Of a DNA stretch of 64,000 nt, positions 1 to 11,098 are shown piece after piece. The stretch's first letter is position 1; the number at the start of each line of letters is the position of its first letter. This stretch comes from Xestospongia bergquistia. Taxonomy: Eukaryota > Porifera > Demospongiae > Haplosclerida > Petrosiidae. The stretch is from positions 3,461,001-3,525,000 of the forward strand of contig OZ014421.1 of NCBI GenBank assembly GCA_963965975.1, written 5' to 3'. The position numbers were made by a program, and so were the translations under genes. The notes beneath the pieces are model-generated. The model saw nothing but the letters and a program-made list of their open reading frames with translations. It had not been told where the DNA came from and did not search any database.

Positions 1-2632
1 TTAGTGCCATAAAGTCCTTTAGACTGAGCAGATTACTTTATAAACTTCTCTCATTAGTCTAAACCTTCTAAAGTCTTTAATTTAAAGACTTTAGAGCGTT
101 AATGCAAAATAACTTACTAAACTGTTAATAGCTAGTTATTTAATAAGAGCCATAAAGTCCTTTAGACTGAGCAGTTTACTTTATAAATATCTCTCATTAG
201 TCTAAACCTTCTAAAGTCTTTAACTTAAAGACTTTAGAGCGTTAATGCAAACTAACTTACTAAACTGTTAATAGCTGTTTATTTAGTTAGTGCCATAAAG
301 TTCTTTAGACTGAGCAGTTTACATTATAAAATTCTCTCAATAGTCTAAACCTTCTAAAGTCTTTAAGTTAAAGACTTTAAAGCGTCAATGCAAACTAACT
401 TACTAAACTGTTAATAGCTGTTTATTTAGTTAGTGCCATAAAGTACTTTAGACTGAGCAGTTTACTTTATAAACTTCTCTCATTATTCTAAACATTCTAA
501 AGTCTTTAACTTAAAGACTTTAGAGCGTTAATGCAAACTAACTTACTAAACTGTTAATAGCTGTTTATTAATTAGTGCCATAAAGTCCTTTAGACTGAGC
601 AGATTACTTTATAAACTTCTCTCATTAGTCTCAACCTTCTAAAGTCTTTAAATTAAAGACTTTAGAGCGTTAATGCAAAATAACTTACTAAACTGTTAAT
701 AGCTGTTTATTTAATAAGAGCCATAAAGTCCTTTAGACTGAGCAGTGTACTTTATAAACTTCTCTCAATAGTCTAAACCTTCTATAGTCTTTAACTTAAA
801 GACTATAAAGCGTCAATGCAAACTAACTTACTAAACTATTAATAACTGAATGATTAATTAGTCCCATTAAGTCCTTTATACTGAGCAGATTACTTTATAA
901 ACTTCTCTCAATAGTCTAAACCTTCTAAAGTATTTAACTTAAAGACTTTAGAGCGTTAATGCAAACAAACTTACTAAACTGTTAATAGCTGTTTATTTAG
1001 TTAGTGCCATCAAGTGCTTTACACTAAGCAGTTTACTTTATATACTTCTCTCAATGGTCTAATGCTTTCAAAGTCTTTACTTAAAGACTTTCGAGCGTTA
1101 ATGCAAACTAACTTACTAAACTGTTAATAGCTGTTTATTTAGTTAGTGCCATAAAGTCCTTTAGACTGAGCAGTTTACTTTATAAACTTCTCTCAATAGT
1201 TTAAACCTTCTAAAGTCTTTAACTTAAAGACTTTAGTGCGTTAATGCAAACTAACTTACTAAACTGTTAATAGCTGCTTATTTAGTTAGTGCCATAAAGT
1301 CCTTTAGACTGAGCAGTTTACTTTATCAACTTCTCTCAATAGTCTAAACCTTCTAAGTCTTTAACTTAAAGACTTTAGAGCGTTAATGCAAACTAACTTA
1401 CTAAACTGTTAACAGCTGTTTAAATAGTTAGCGCCATAAAGTCCTTTAGACTGAGCAGTTTACTTTATAAACTTCACTCAATATTCTAAACCTTCTAAAG
1501 TCTTTAACTTAAAGACTTTAGAGCGTTAATGCAAACTAACTTACTAAACTCTTAATAGCTGTTTATTTAGTTAGTGCCATAAAGTCCTTTAGACTGAGCA
1601 GTTTACTTTATAAACTTCTCTCATTAGTCTAAACCTTCTAAAGTCTTTAACTTAAAGACTTTAGTGCGTTAATGCAAACTAACTTACTAAACTGTTAATA
1701 GCTGCTTATTTAGTTAGTGCCATAAAGTCCTTTAGACTGAGCAGTTTACTTTATCAACTTCTCTCAATAGTCTAAACCTTCTAAGTCTTTAACTTAAAGA
1801 CTTTAGAGCGTTAATGCAAACTAACTTACTAAACTGTTAACAGCTGTTTAAATAGTTAGCGCCATAAAGTCCTTTAGACTGAGCAGTTTACTTTATAAAC
1901 TTCACTCAATATTCTAAACCTTCTAAAGTCTTTAACTTAAAGACTTTAGAGCGTTAATGCAAACTAACTTACTAAACTGTTAATAGCTGTTTATTTAGTT
2001 AGTGCCATAAAGTCCTTTAGACTGAGCAGTTTACTTTATAAACTTCTCTCATTAGTCTAAACCTTCTAAAGTCTTTAACTTAAAGACTTTAGAGCGTTAA
2101 TTTAAACTAACTTACTAAACTGTTAATAGGTGTTTATTTAGTTTGTGCCTTAAAGTCCTTTGGACTGAGCAGTTTACTTTATAAACTTCTCTCAATATTC
2201 TAACCTTCTAAAGTCTTTAACTTAAAGACTTTAGAGCGGTAATGCAAACTAACTTACTAAACTGTTAATAGCTGTTTATTTAGTTAGTGCCATAAAGTCC
2301 TTTAAACTGAGCAGTTTACTTTATAAACTTCTCTCAATAGTCTAAACCTTCTAAAGTCTTTAACTTAAAGAGTTTAGAGCGTTAATGCAAACTAACTGAC
2401 TAAACTCTTAATAGCTTTTTAATTAGTTAGCGCCATAAAGTCCTTCAGACTGAGCGGTTTACTTTATAAACTTTTCTCAATAGTCTAAACCTTCTAAAGT
2501 CTTTAACTTAAAGACTTTAGAGCGTTAATGCAAACTAACTTACTAGACTCTTAATAGCTGTTTATTTATTTAGTGCCATAAAGTCCTTTAGACTGAGCAG
2601 TTTACTTTATAAACTTCTCTCATTAGTCTAAA
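1..2632 (+). repeat. Tandem satellite, ~143-bp monomer, array 1
   Basis: About 18 head-to-tail copies of an AT-rich monomer, cut by the window start. The phrase gccataaagtcctttagact recurs every 142-143 bp (for example at 1148, 1291 and 1433). Each monomer contains the dyad AAGTCTTTAA/TTAAAGACTT. A trimer-level duplication of about 426 bp is visible, because the variant ttatcaacttctctc occurs near 1324 and again near 1750. The array ends abruptly near 2632, inside a monomer. No gene is seen in it. Confidence 0.97.
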
Positions 2633-2990
2633 TCTGTATCTCTTAGTCAAGGAAGGATCAGTCTATCCTTATATCTGTAAAGGCGTTTACGATTACCTTT
2701 GTGGATGGAGCTAAACGAAATCACTATTGACTATACTATTATACCTGATTATGACATCAATCTGTTAGTAAGCAAGGTAAATAAGTCATGATGACTATGT
2801 TATAGGTACTTCTAATTTAAGAGTGTATTCAGCTTAGATTTACTGAACTAACCTGAACTTATGTTAAAAGAAAAATGACAGTACTATTCCCACAATAAAA
2901 CTTTATAATTTGTTTACAATTTTCCTACTTATTAGCAGTTAGAGACACTTTTCCTATCTCTGTTATTTATGGACTTGTTAATTGTTGTCT
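2633..2990. other. Satellite edge, no gene recognised
   Basis: AT-rich sequence between the end of the satellite and the first HECT-like exon. I see no open frame, splice pattern or repeat I can name. The last 30 bases (2961-2990) are already part of the segment that is repeated, inverted, at 4500-4540. Confidence 0.5.
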
Positions 2991-2993
2991 TAG

Positions 2994-3965
2994 ATGATAG
3001 ATGCTGTCAACAACGAGCAGATCCAAGTCCAATCCATGGATGCAATGGAAGTACTGTCCTACTGTGAGTTCAACAAGAGTCCCACAACATTGACACTTGA
3101 AGATCGTTCTACCTTAGTCCATAGTATCACAATGTACTATACAATACTTCAATCAAAAGCTGAGCTTGATCAACTATTGAATGGTCTATAAACTCTTGGT
3201 GTGGCAGATGCCATGAAGTCTCACCCGAATAGTCTAGAACCCCTCTTCACTGCTCCTTCATACCCTACTGAATTGACTCCAGGTATTGATTGAATAGAAA
3301 AGTCGATAGTGCATGTGCTTTGTGATAATGGTTTGCTCTTTTATTTTTAATAGTGAGTATCTAGTCACTGTTTCAAAACCGAGTTCACTACTCTGAGAAT
3401 TCAAGTCATAAAAAGAAGAAAGACATGTCAACGTACATACTTTTTGGTGACTATTTAAAGGATTGCAAAAGTAAGTAGTTTAGTCATCCTATTTATTAAA
3501 AATAAAACAACAACCTTGTATTGTATTCATTTGCCAATGTCAATACTTTCTGGTGATGGGGTTGGCCTTGTGGTTTATAGCTCACTAAGTAATTACATAA
3601 TTGAGGTAGCTTTCAGCCTCTATTGTTTTAGTGATTTCTTTGATATCATTTCATTAGTCACTTAATGTATACATTCACTGAAATTAGTTATAAAATTTGC
3701 ATACACCGTTTAGATACTTTCAATATACTTTTACATTCCTTACAGGTGGGAGTAATGAAGTTTCCTTAAAGGACATTCTGTGTTTCTTTACTGGTTCATC
3801 AGCTGTACCTCCATTCGGGTTTGATATAGGTCCAACCCTGTCATTCAGTCACAATGCAGTTTATCCAACGGCCTCTACATATACTTTCTCACTCACTCTA
3901 CATACATGATACTACAATGACTATAATCAATTTAAGCTCAAAATTGATCAGGCCTTTCTTTACTT
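2994..3965 (+). pseudogene. HECT-domain (G2E3-like) E3 ligase fragment
   Basis: Pieces of a spliced gene on the plus strand. Exon-like part 1 (2994-3290) reads through LVHSITMYYTILQSKAELDQ, then a stop after LLNGL where the family continues with LGVADAMKSHP. Part 2 (about 3395-3470) reads KKKDMSTYILFGDYLKDC and ends at a good GTAAGT donor. Part 3 begins after the acceptor ttccttacag at about 3745 and reads VSLKDILCFFTGSSAVPPFG, then a PTAST stretch. The pattern (S-L-x-D-I-L-x-F-x-T-G, V-P-P-x-G-F, P-x-A-x-T) is that of the HECT-like C-terminus of G2E3-type proteins, which are common beside integrase transposons in invertebrate genomes. The terminal catalytic Cys region is not identifiable. 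The stop and the frame changes mark it as broken. The homology call rests on motif memory. Confidence 0.55.
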
Positions 3966-4167
3966 GTCATGGTGGGTTTGGTGTAGTTTGATTAATGTTA
4001 CATTCAATATATATTTATGTTCTTGATAGTTTATCTTATGCTCATTGTATTCATTTTATGTTGATTTTATTTTATGTTTTTTGATAGTATTGTCTATCTA
4101 ATGCTTGTATACTTCTGATAAATTTTTGGTAATTTTTTTTTTATTTTACATTCAATCTGTTTATATT

Positions 4168-4545
4168 TTAGAAGGGATTCATATTTTCAAAAAAAGGGGG
4201 AAATGTTTCTGTAACTGTTTGTGGTGTTTCCATCCTAGCTTGAGCCATTCTGAGAGCCCATAGCTGATGTGGTGTTTGGTTGTGTGCTGTGCGTAGAGGA
4301 TGATTACACCATGCCTCATGAAACATGTCTACTTGAGATTGTATAATTGGTAGATAAACAAAAAGTTGAGGGCACATATATCAACTTCACTAACTGAATC
4401 TAATAGACCTACTTCTTCCAGTGTATAGAACTGGAAGTAATAGAATTATTCTTCTATTGCATCCATGGATTGGACTTGGATCTCCTCGTTGCTGACAGCA
4501 TCTATCATCTAAGACAACAATTAACAAGTCTATAAATAATGCTAA
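4168..4545 (-). pseudogene. Integrase-core gene, C-terminal fragment (copy 1)
   Basis: Minus-strand fragment matching only the C-terminal end of the integrase gene at 4896-5880. It reads VDMFHEAWCNHPLRTAHNQT followed by PHQLWALRMAQARMET, the typical end of integrase-core transposases (a Trp, then N-H-x-L-R-T-x-H-N-x-T-P). Upstream on the same strand, 4440-4540 is not integrase. It is an inverted copy of the HECT-like exon start at 2961-3050 (IQVQSMDA). The boundary between the two is therefore a rearrangement breakpoint. Too short to be functional. Confidence 0.6.
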
Positions 4546-4895
4546 TCTAACTTTACACCTGGTATAATGTTATAGATTTAAAATCCTTTGCTGGATGTAG
4601 TCAAATGGAGAAAACAAGAGAACAAATTGTGTACTAACGGCACATTTGGTACTACACATACAAACTAAGCAGGGTTTATTATAGAATTTATATATGCCTT
4701 GATGGAGGGAGGGGTACAATTGGTCACAAGTAGGAATGCTTTCCCAGAACGTTTTGGAAATTCAGGTCCTCAGTTGTTTTTTTGTGGCTTTTGGGCTACA
4801 GAAAGCTATAACTAATGATTATATCACGGAGACAAGTACTTGTTCTAACTGATGTCATGACTATAGTTAATATTATGCCTTGTAAATTACATGGA

Positions 4896-5880
4896 CTAAC
4901 ACACGTATTGTATAACATGACACTGATTACAAAATGTACATACTTCAGTAATTCCAGTAACTCCTAGTATTGCCCTGCTAGTTTGTGTTTCCATCCTAGC
5001 TTGAGCCATTCTGAGAATGCATAGCTGATGTGGTGTTCGGTTGTGTGCTGTACGTAGAGGATGATTACACCATGCCTCACGAAACATGTCCACTTGAGAT
5101 TGTATAATTGGTAGATAAACAAAGTTGATGGCACATATATCAACTTCACTAACTGAATCTAATAGACCTACTTCTTCCAGTGAATAGAACAGGAAGTAAT
5201 AGAATCTAATGCAACCTTCTCTCCATAAACGTTCTATTCTTTGTTTGTGGACACTTCAACCACAGATGAAACTTCCTCTCTCCAGACCTTTCTTGAAATG
5301 CTCAAGCATGAAGTGTCCGACTAGAACATTTCCTCCTCCACACTCCGAATGTACATGAGATGGTAATCCATAACACTTGACACCTTGCAGAAATGCATTA
5401 AAAACAGTCACAGCTTTGTTAGTAGAGGCTACTTTTAAGTAAACTGGAACTCGGCTATACCCATCTATTCCTTCATGTATTACTAATAGCCGCCTCATAA
5501 CTTTGTGATATCCATCAATCTGCCAACATTATATTGATGACAATGAAAAGTTCTATGTAGCCTAGTTTCAAATCCCAAGGGGTCAACACAATGAATAGAC
5601 TCTTTTACTCTTTCTCTTTGCAATATCTCACCATTAACTTTAAGCAGGGTCTGTATTGATCTTATACCACAAGCAGGTAAGAGTGTTACAATCTCGTTAA
5701 CCAGGTCATGCAAATGTTGATTAGTTATTTCACTGAATCAATTACATTCAATTCCAAATTCTGTTAGTCTTCTTTGAATCATATGTGTAGAGTAACCTAT
5801 CAGTGCTGCAATCTAAGTTTATTTAAATCCAAGAATCTAACTTAATCCTCACATATGTCTAAAGGTGGTCGACCATGGCC
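4896..5880 (-). pseudogene. Integrase-core (DDE, rve-like) transposase, copy 2
   Basis: Decayed transposase read on the minus strand. In order there is a GRPPLDICED leader near 5870, a helix-turn-helix-like stretch (IAALIGYSTHMIQRRL, about 5760-5815), then PACGIRSIQTLLKVNGEILQ and VDPLGFETRL (5495-5713). The first catalytic Asp lies in WQIDGYHK (about 5515), reached only through a one-base frameshift. IHEGIDGYSR follows (5470). The second catalytic region reads VHSECGGGNV where the family has RSDKGGEN, so the second Asp is lost. KQRIERLWRE (about 5235) supplies the Glu, and a C-terminal NHPLRTAHNRTPHQL follows (about 5030). At least one stop (after SFICG) and the frameshift make it non-functional. 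It belongs to the metazoan 'integrase core domain' DNA-transposon proteins; I cannot give a superfamily name with certainty. Confidence 0.7.
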
Positions 5881-5959
5881 TCTCACACTCAAAGTAATCA
5901 CCTTCATTGCTAGTCAGTAGTTAATTGAACAATAAGTTGGTGGACTACTCCAGTTATAG

Positions 5960-6640
5960 GAGTGAAGTCCCAGCGATTAGGAACCAGCAATTCTAGGTGC
6001 ATACATATAAATGGTCAGCTCCCTTATAAGAGCCTTCTTAGTTCATACATATCTCGAGGAATAGATTCTCTTAAATCATCTCCATTCCTTCTCAAATTTG
6101 TCTATGCTTTCAATCCATCCATCCATCCTTATCAAGCTGCTGCATACACAGATAACACGGCTTGAGTTTAAATTGATTATAGTCATTGTAGTATTGTGTT
6201 GGTAGAGTAAGTGAGAAAGTGAAAAGTACATGTAGTGGCTGTTGGATACAAGGTTGCTGGATTACTTACTTTTGCAATCCTCTAAATAGTCACCAAAAAG
6301 TGTACGTTGACATGTCTTTCTCCTTTCTATGACTTGATTTCTCAGGGTGGCGAACTCGGTTTTGAAACAGTGACTTGATACTCACTATTAGAAATAAAAG
6401 AGCAAACACATTACAACAAAGTACATGTACTATTGACTTTTCTATTCAATCAATACCTGGAGTCAATTCAGTAGGGGGTGTGAAGGAGCAGTGAAAAGGT
6501 TTTCATACTATTCTGATGAGACTTCATGGCATCTGTCATACCAAGAGTTTGAAGTCTGTTCAATAGTTGATCAAGCTTACCTTTTTTATCAAAGTATTGT
6601 ATACTTTGAGTTAAGGACTGCCATAGACTTGTTAAAGGCT
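5960..6640 (-). repeat. Inverted partial copy of the HECT-like region
   Basis: This segment is, in reverse orientation, a diverged copy of about 3170-3950. Matches include gtattgattgaatagaaaag (3280) against cttttctattcaatcaatac (6440), the Lys-rich part 2 with its donor (6265-6350), and the end of part 3 (6160-6200). The order of the matches is preserved, with deletions. Together the two arms bracket the integrase copies as a large imperfect inverted repeat. No open frame of useful length remains. Confidence 0.75.
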
Positions 6641-6649
6641 TTATGCTTG

Positions 6650-7045
6650 ATGATTAGGCTGTAAGTCCGTTGTAATCATGCCAGTTAGGATGATGTCATT
6701 TTTCTCAAGTTAATTGGTTACTAACATCACTTTCCAAAGATACCTTGTGCCTGAACTTCAATATCTACTTCATTGGAAATTTTCACGCAAAATAAATAAG
6801 GTATAAGGAATGCCATAGCCATCTCTGACTTTATCCTTGGCAATTAGGATTTAAGTCTGTAGTAATCGTACCAATTAGGATCATGTCATTTTTCTCATAG
6901 ATCTATTGTGCCAAAACTTCAGTACATACTCCATTCGCAATTTTTACTCATATAGATGACGGATCAATTACGGTTTGCAATAGAAATCTTAAGGCTTCAT
7001 GCTGGCAAATTAGGGTTTAAGGCTATTGTAATCATATCGTATTAT
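6650..7045 (+). repeat. Tandem repeat of ~180 bp, two and a bit copies
   Basis: Phrases such as taagtc..tgtaatca..ccagttaggat.atgtcatttttctca occur at about 6658 and 6850, and the start of a third copy appears near 7015. Copies differ by substitutions and small indels. I see no coding potential. It is followed by AAT-rich low-complexity sequence at 7055-7300. Confidence 0.7.
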
Positions 7046-7494
7046 ATTGCTGATAATAGTAATACTTTATAATGATAATAACAATAATAATGATGATAAA
7101 AATAATAATAATAGTAATAGCTATGATAATAATAATGATAATAGTAATAATAAAAAGAACAACAACGGTAACAATGACAATAATAATGTTATTTTTTTAA
7201 AATTGGACCAGCCATAGGCAGAGACATAATGCATCCTGAAATTATAATAATAACAACAATTAACAATAATAATAATGATCATTATATCTCAGTTAGCTAT
7301 TAAAATATGCCTTAACTGACTTAAAGGTCTATTGAAGACTCTTTAATTGGTTTCGATTTGGAGAAACTGCTGCCCCTTATGTAGAGAATAGAGGAATGCA
7401 ATAGAGCAAAATTCAGTTTTCATCTAATCTGTTCGATGGTCTTATTATAGGATGTCTCACTTTTGTCACTTAGAAGAGATGCTATAGAATGATG
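7046..7494. other. AAT/ATA low-complexity stretch, no gene
   Basis: Contains an irregular (AAT)n/(ATA)n run at about 7060-7180 and a second at 7240-7280, then unique AT-rich sequence leading to the 3' end of the reverse-transcriptase fragment. No feature beyond the simple repeats is supported. Confidence 0.6.
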
Positions 7495-8545
7495 TTGCAC
7501 ATTTGCCTATCCGTCCACAAGTTGAGAGAATCAGTAGGATGAAGGTAGAATGTTCTATCTCAAGTACCCGTTGGTCACATTGTTGCATTTTATCATCCTC
7601 ATGTCAACAATACACAGCTACGAGTGGAGCGAGACAGTCTAAAGGGACAAAACGATTAACATCTGTACATCAAAAAAATATCTCTCAAACTGGCCACCCA
7701 TACCACATTTCCTGCAATGTCAAGGTAGCATAAGGGCTGGTATTTGCTATGTTGTAATCTATCTGTTCTCCCGATAGTTGTTGCAGACTTGGCTCTATCG
7801 ACACATTGTAACACACTTCAGAAAGGAAGGAGGCAGTAATGTTGCATATTTCGTTCTGTCTTATAGAGGGAACCCCCCATTGAACAAGACAGCACATGTT
7901 CAGTTGTAAAGGGTTGGCCACAATTATAATGTGAAGGAGAATTCTTAAAGGACCAACCATAGTGGAGATATCATGCATCCAGAAAAGCTGTCTTACGTAG
8001 TGTGAATTCATGAGATTTGATTGGTAAAACTGAGAGCCAGATGGACCCACCGTTTTCATTAGAAAAGATCCATAGGCCTAGTTTGTTATAAAGAAAAAGC
8101 TGCATTATCCTTTTTATACTTCCTCTCTTTTCTTTAATGAAGGTTTTGATCCAGAGTTGTTTCCAGCTACAGTTCACTGGCTTTGCAGATGTTGATTGGT
8201 TGTTAATAAGTTCAATGAAGGGACCAGAAATCGAATTTGAGAAAGAAAATTGTCCTAATGCAAACATAGCCGGTTTCTGTATCCCATGAGGATGGGACGT
8301 AGCGATGAAGTTCAGGGAATTAAACTCTTCACACCAAAGACTAATCTTATTTTTAGCAATTTGTCTTATGGAATTGTGAGATCCAATAGGCTAAGTACCT
8401 CCAAGATATTCAAATCTATCTGAACTGACCTGTATCCCAGAGCCAGCAGAGACCCTCTTTGCCTCAGAGTTGAAGTCAGGTTTTACAAGTAATTGAGTCT
8501 TCCGAAGTAACCATACTGTTGGCCTAGTGTATTTGGCTGATCCAA
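7495..8545 (-). pseudogene. Reverse-transcriptase element, C-terminal part
   Basis: Minus-strand remnant of a retroelement polyprotein, read across several frames. From the 5' side it shows YGYF and KTQLLVKPDF (8480-8545), then a GSGIQVSSDRFEYLGGT segment (8400-8450), SHNSIRQIAKNKISLWCEEF and ATSHPHGIQKPAMFALGQF (8240-8390), LSVLPIKSHEFTLRKTAFLD (7975-8050), and the Cys/His-like block ending in PSIRQNEI (7850-7950). Next come SLQQLSGEQID and NIANTSPYATL (7700-7800), and finally FFDV and QRVLEIEHSTF (7500-7690). These blocks, in this order, match a cnidarian/sponge RT family whose C-terminus carries a presumed nuclease fold (family consensus A-R-L-D ... F-F-D-V-R-V-F). The catalytic RT motif (F/Y-x-D-D) would lie upstream and is not present. 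Frameshifts and stops are frequent. Exact clade unknown. Confidence 0.65.
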
Positions 8546-9380
8546 CCACAAATTAAAATTCTGAGAGGGAGGGGCTGGCAACGCGAGACTATAATAATTA
8601 TTATAGTTGAACTCAGCTCATGTGGTCGTTTTAATATTCTTGACCGTATTGTTCTTATTAAAGGAAATTGAAGATAGTCTCGTATAATACTTGGGAGAGG
8701 GTGAGCAACTCTGTTGAAGTTAGCAGCACATTCCTGTAGGTGGATCTTAAAACCGCGGTATGTGCTGCTGCAGAAGCCTAATTAATGCCTAATTAATGTC
8801 TCATCACCACATGACAATGCTACAAGGAAATTTGTATTATTTTGGATATGAGACTGCACTGAAAGATCTCTGAAGGTCAGTGTTTTTGTATTGATGCCTA
8901 GGCAGCAATAGCAAACATTAGTGTAGTATATACTCTGCTCAAAGCATTATTGATTGTGCATCAAGTGCTTATGTTGCAGGATATGAGACTCTTATTGGCT
9001 TAAGATTGGTTTGTAAGTCCAATATAACTTCAGGGTTTCCAATTAATATTCAAATTTCTGACTTTCTTTCAAAGCATTTCAGTACAAATTTGATCAATAT
9101 GACTATCAGATTCATATTAAAATACAGCAATATGTCATTTCTATCACTACAATAGAGTTCAAGTTAATAACTTAAAATCAAGAACTTTGTGTTTGGATAC
9201 AGGGAAGCTGTCTTTGTACGAGGCACTTAACTGCCTTTTCATGTGAAAAGTGAAATTTCTCCGTTATTGACAAAGTGAGAATCTGTAAGTATAAATCAAT
9301 GAGGTTATAGCTTACGACTTATTATCTGGAATTACCTGTGGCCAGACAATTGATTTCATAAAATCATTTAAATAGAAAAC
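8546..9380. other. Intergenic, nothing recognised
   Basis: AT-rich sequence between the RT fragment and the 3' end of the USP/Ulp1-like gene. A short direct repeat (cctaattaatg twice, near 8780) is visible. No exon with continuity to the neighbours was found. Confidence 0.4.
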
Positions 9381-11010
9381 AGGTTTTTTAGACAATCACT
9401 CGCCAAAGCAAGTAAATAGTAATTAATTTCCATTACCTACATGAAACTGTATGAAGTAATTGTTTGTTAGACTGATATTCTCACCATATCATCAAGGTCA
9501 ATTGGCCAATCATCATCCACATACTTTACTTTAACAAAGTCACTATAACATTCTCCATTTAATAGTTGTCTGATTGTGTGCTATTTTGTATCATAAAAAC
9601 ATGAATTTTATATGATATTTGTAAACATACTTCATTTGCTTTGATTGTTGTTCTAATGAACCCTCTTGTAAATATGCAGTCACTGATACAATGATAGAAT
9701 ATTATCTATAGTATTCACATATATGAAAAACATACTGATCTGATTTGTCACGTCTGAAGTTTGGATAACTTTTAAGGTAAAATTCCTTGCCCCATTTTTG
9801 TTCAGTACAAAATATATCATCCTTATCTATTACTGGTTCAGATGTAAATGATGGAAGTAGTATGTCATTGTCCTCTAAATCTTCTACTAAATATCAATCA
9901 CAACATAGAATTTATAGAACAGTATGCTTACGATCCATTATATAATTAACTTCATTGTCTCCATCCCAGCCTAAAGTTACCAAAGATTGAAATTATAATC
10001 ACTCAGTATTTATGTAATTTATTATGTACCTGAGTTGACATAAGTTTTGATGGTTTCTATATAATCTGGTGGAACATTTTCCATATGCACTTCTGCTACT
10101 GAACAGCTAGATATTAACAGGCAATGTATTAATGTATAATGAGTGTACTCATTTCATGAACAGCATACCTAATTTTAAGGATCCATTTCTTGTAAGTTGT
10201 CAGCTATTTTTTTAAAATAATGTCAACATGTAATAAACAGTCTCTACCTCAAAATCATCCTCATCATATGATAATCTGAGATAACTTGCCACATACTGTT
10301 AAGTTTAATTGACTAATGTAAATGTTAAATCTTAGCTATGCTTTTCACATACCTTACATATATATACATTTCTGTAGATGTCATGGCATGTGTCCACTGT
10401 TGCACATCTGTGTGTATATAAGTACCATAAAAGTACATTTGCGGATGTGTAATGTACTTTGGAATGATAGTATCTCCACTTACTAACGGATAGTTTAAAC
10501 TTTGACAATGTACACAAATATAGCCTATGTTTTTTTTAAATGTTATCTTATGTAATAATTTCTACCATATGCTATTTATTAAATGAGGCCGACTATTATG
10601 ATATGAATCAACTTCATATATGACCTTATCATTTACATCAACAACCTATGTAATGTATCCCAAACATATATTGTGTTGGTTAAGGCACTGAAGATGAGAA
10701 TCCAATGTTGTGGACAATGAATAGGAAATATGATCATGTCTTTCTCTAACAGATTTTTGCCCTATAATTTATTACTTTTCATACTTTGTTAAAATTGTAA
10801 AAGCCTTACATATTTTATAACACCACTAAAGCCTCTTGCTCTTAATAATGGAAGGAATGTGGAGTTGACAATGGCTATGTTTCTCTTGTTTTAACAATTT
10901 CTGTGACGTGCATGTAAAATGATTTGACTTACATCTTTTGCTAACAATATTAAGTAATTCATTATCACCTACACAAGTATATACTATTATATATACTGAT
11001 TATATATATA

Positions 11011-11098
<88 letters not shown>

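Noticed and set aside
1..2632. CRISPR-like array (regularly spaced palindromic repeats)
   Set aside because: The whole 143-bp unit is repeated, with no unique spacers, no cas genes, and a eukaryotic context. It is a satellite.
7503..7733. Plus-strand 76-codon frame
   Set aside because: Antisense to the last part of the RT fragment (QRVLEIEHSTF), which explains its openness.
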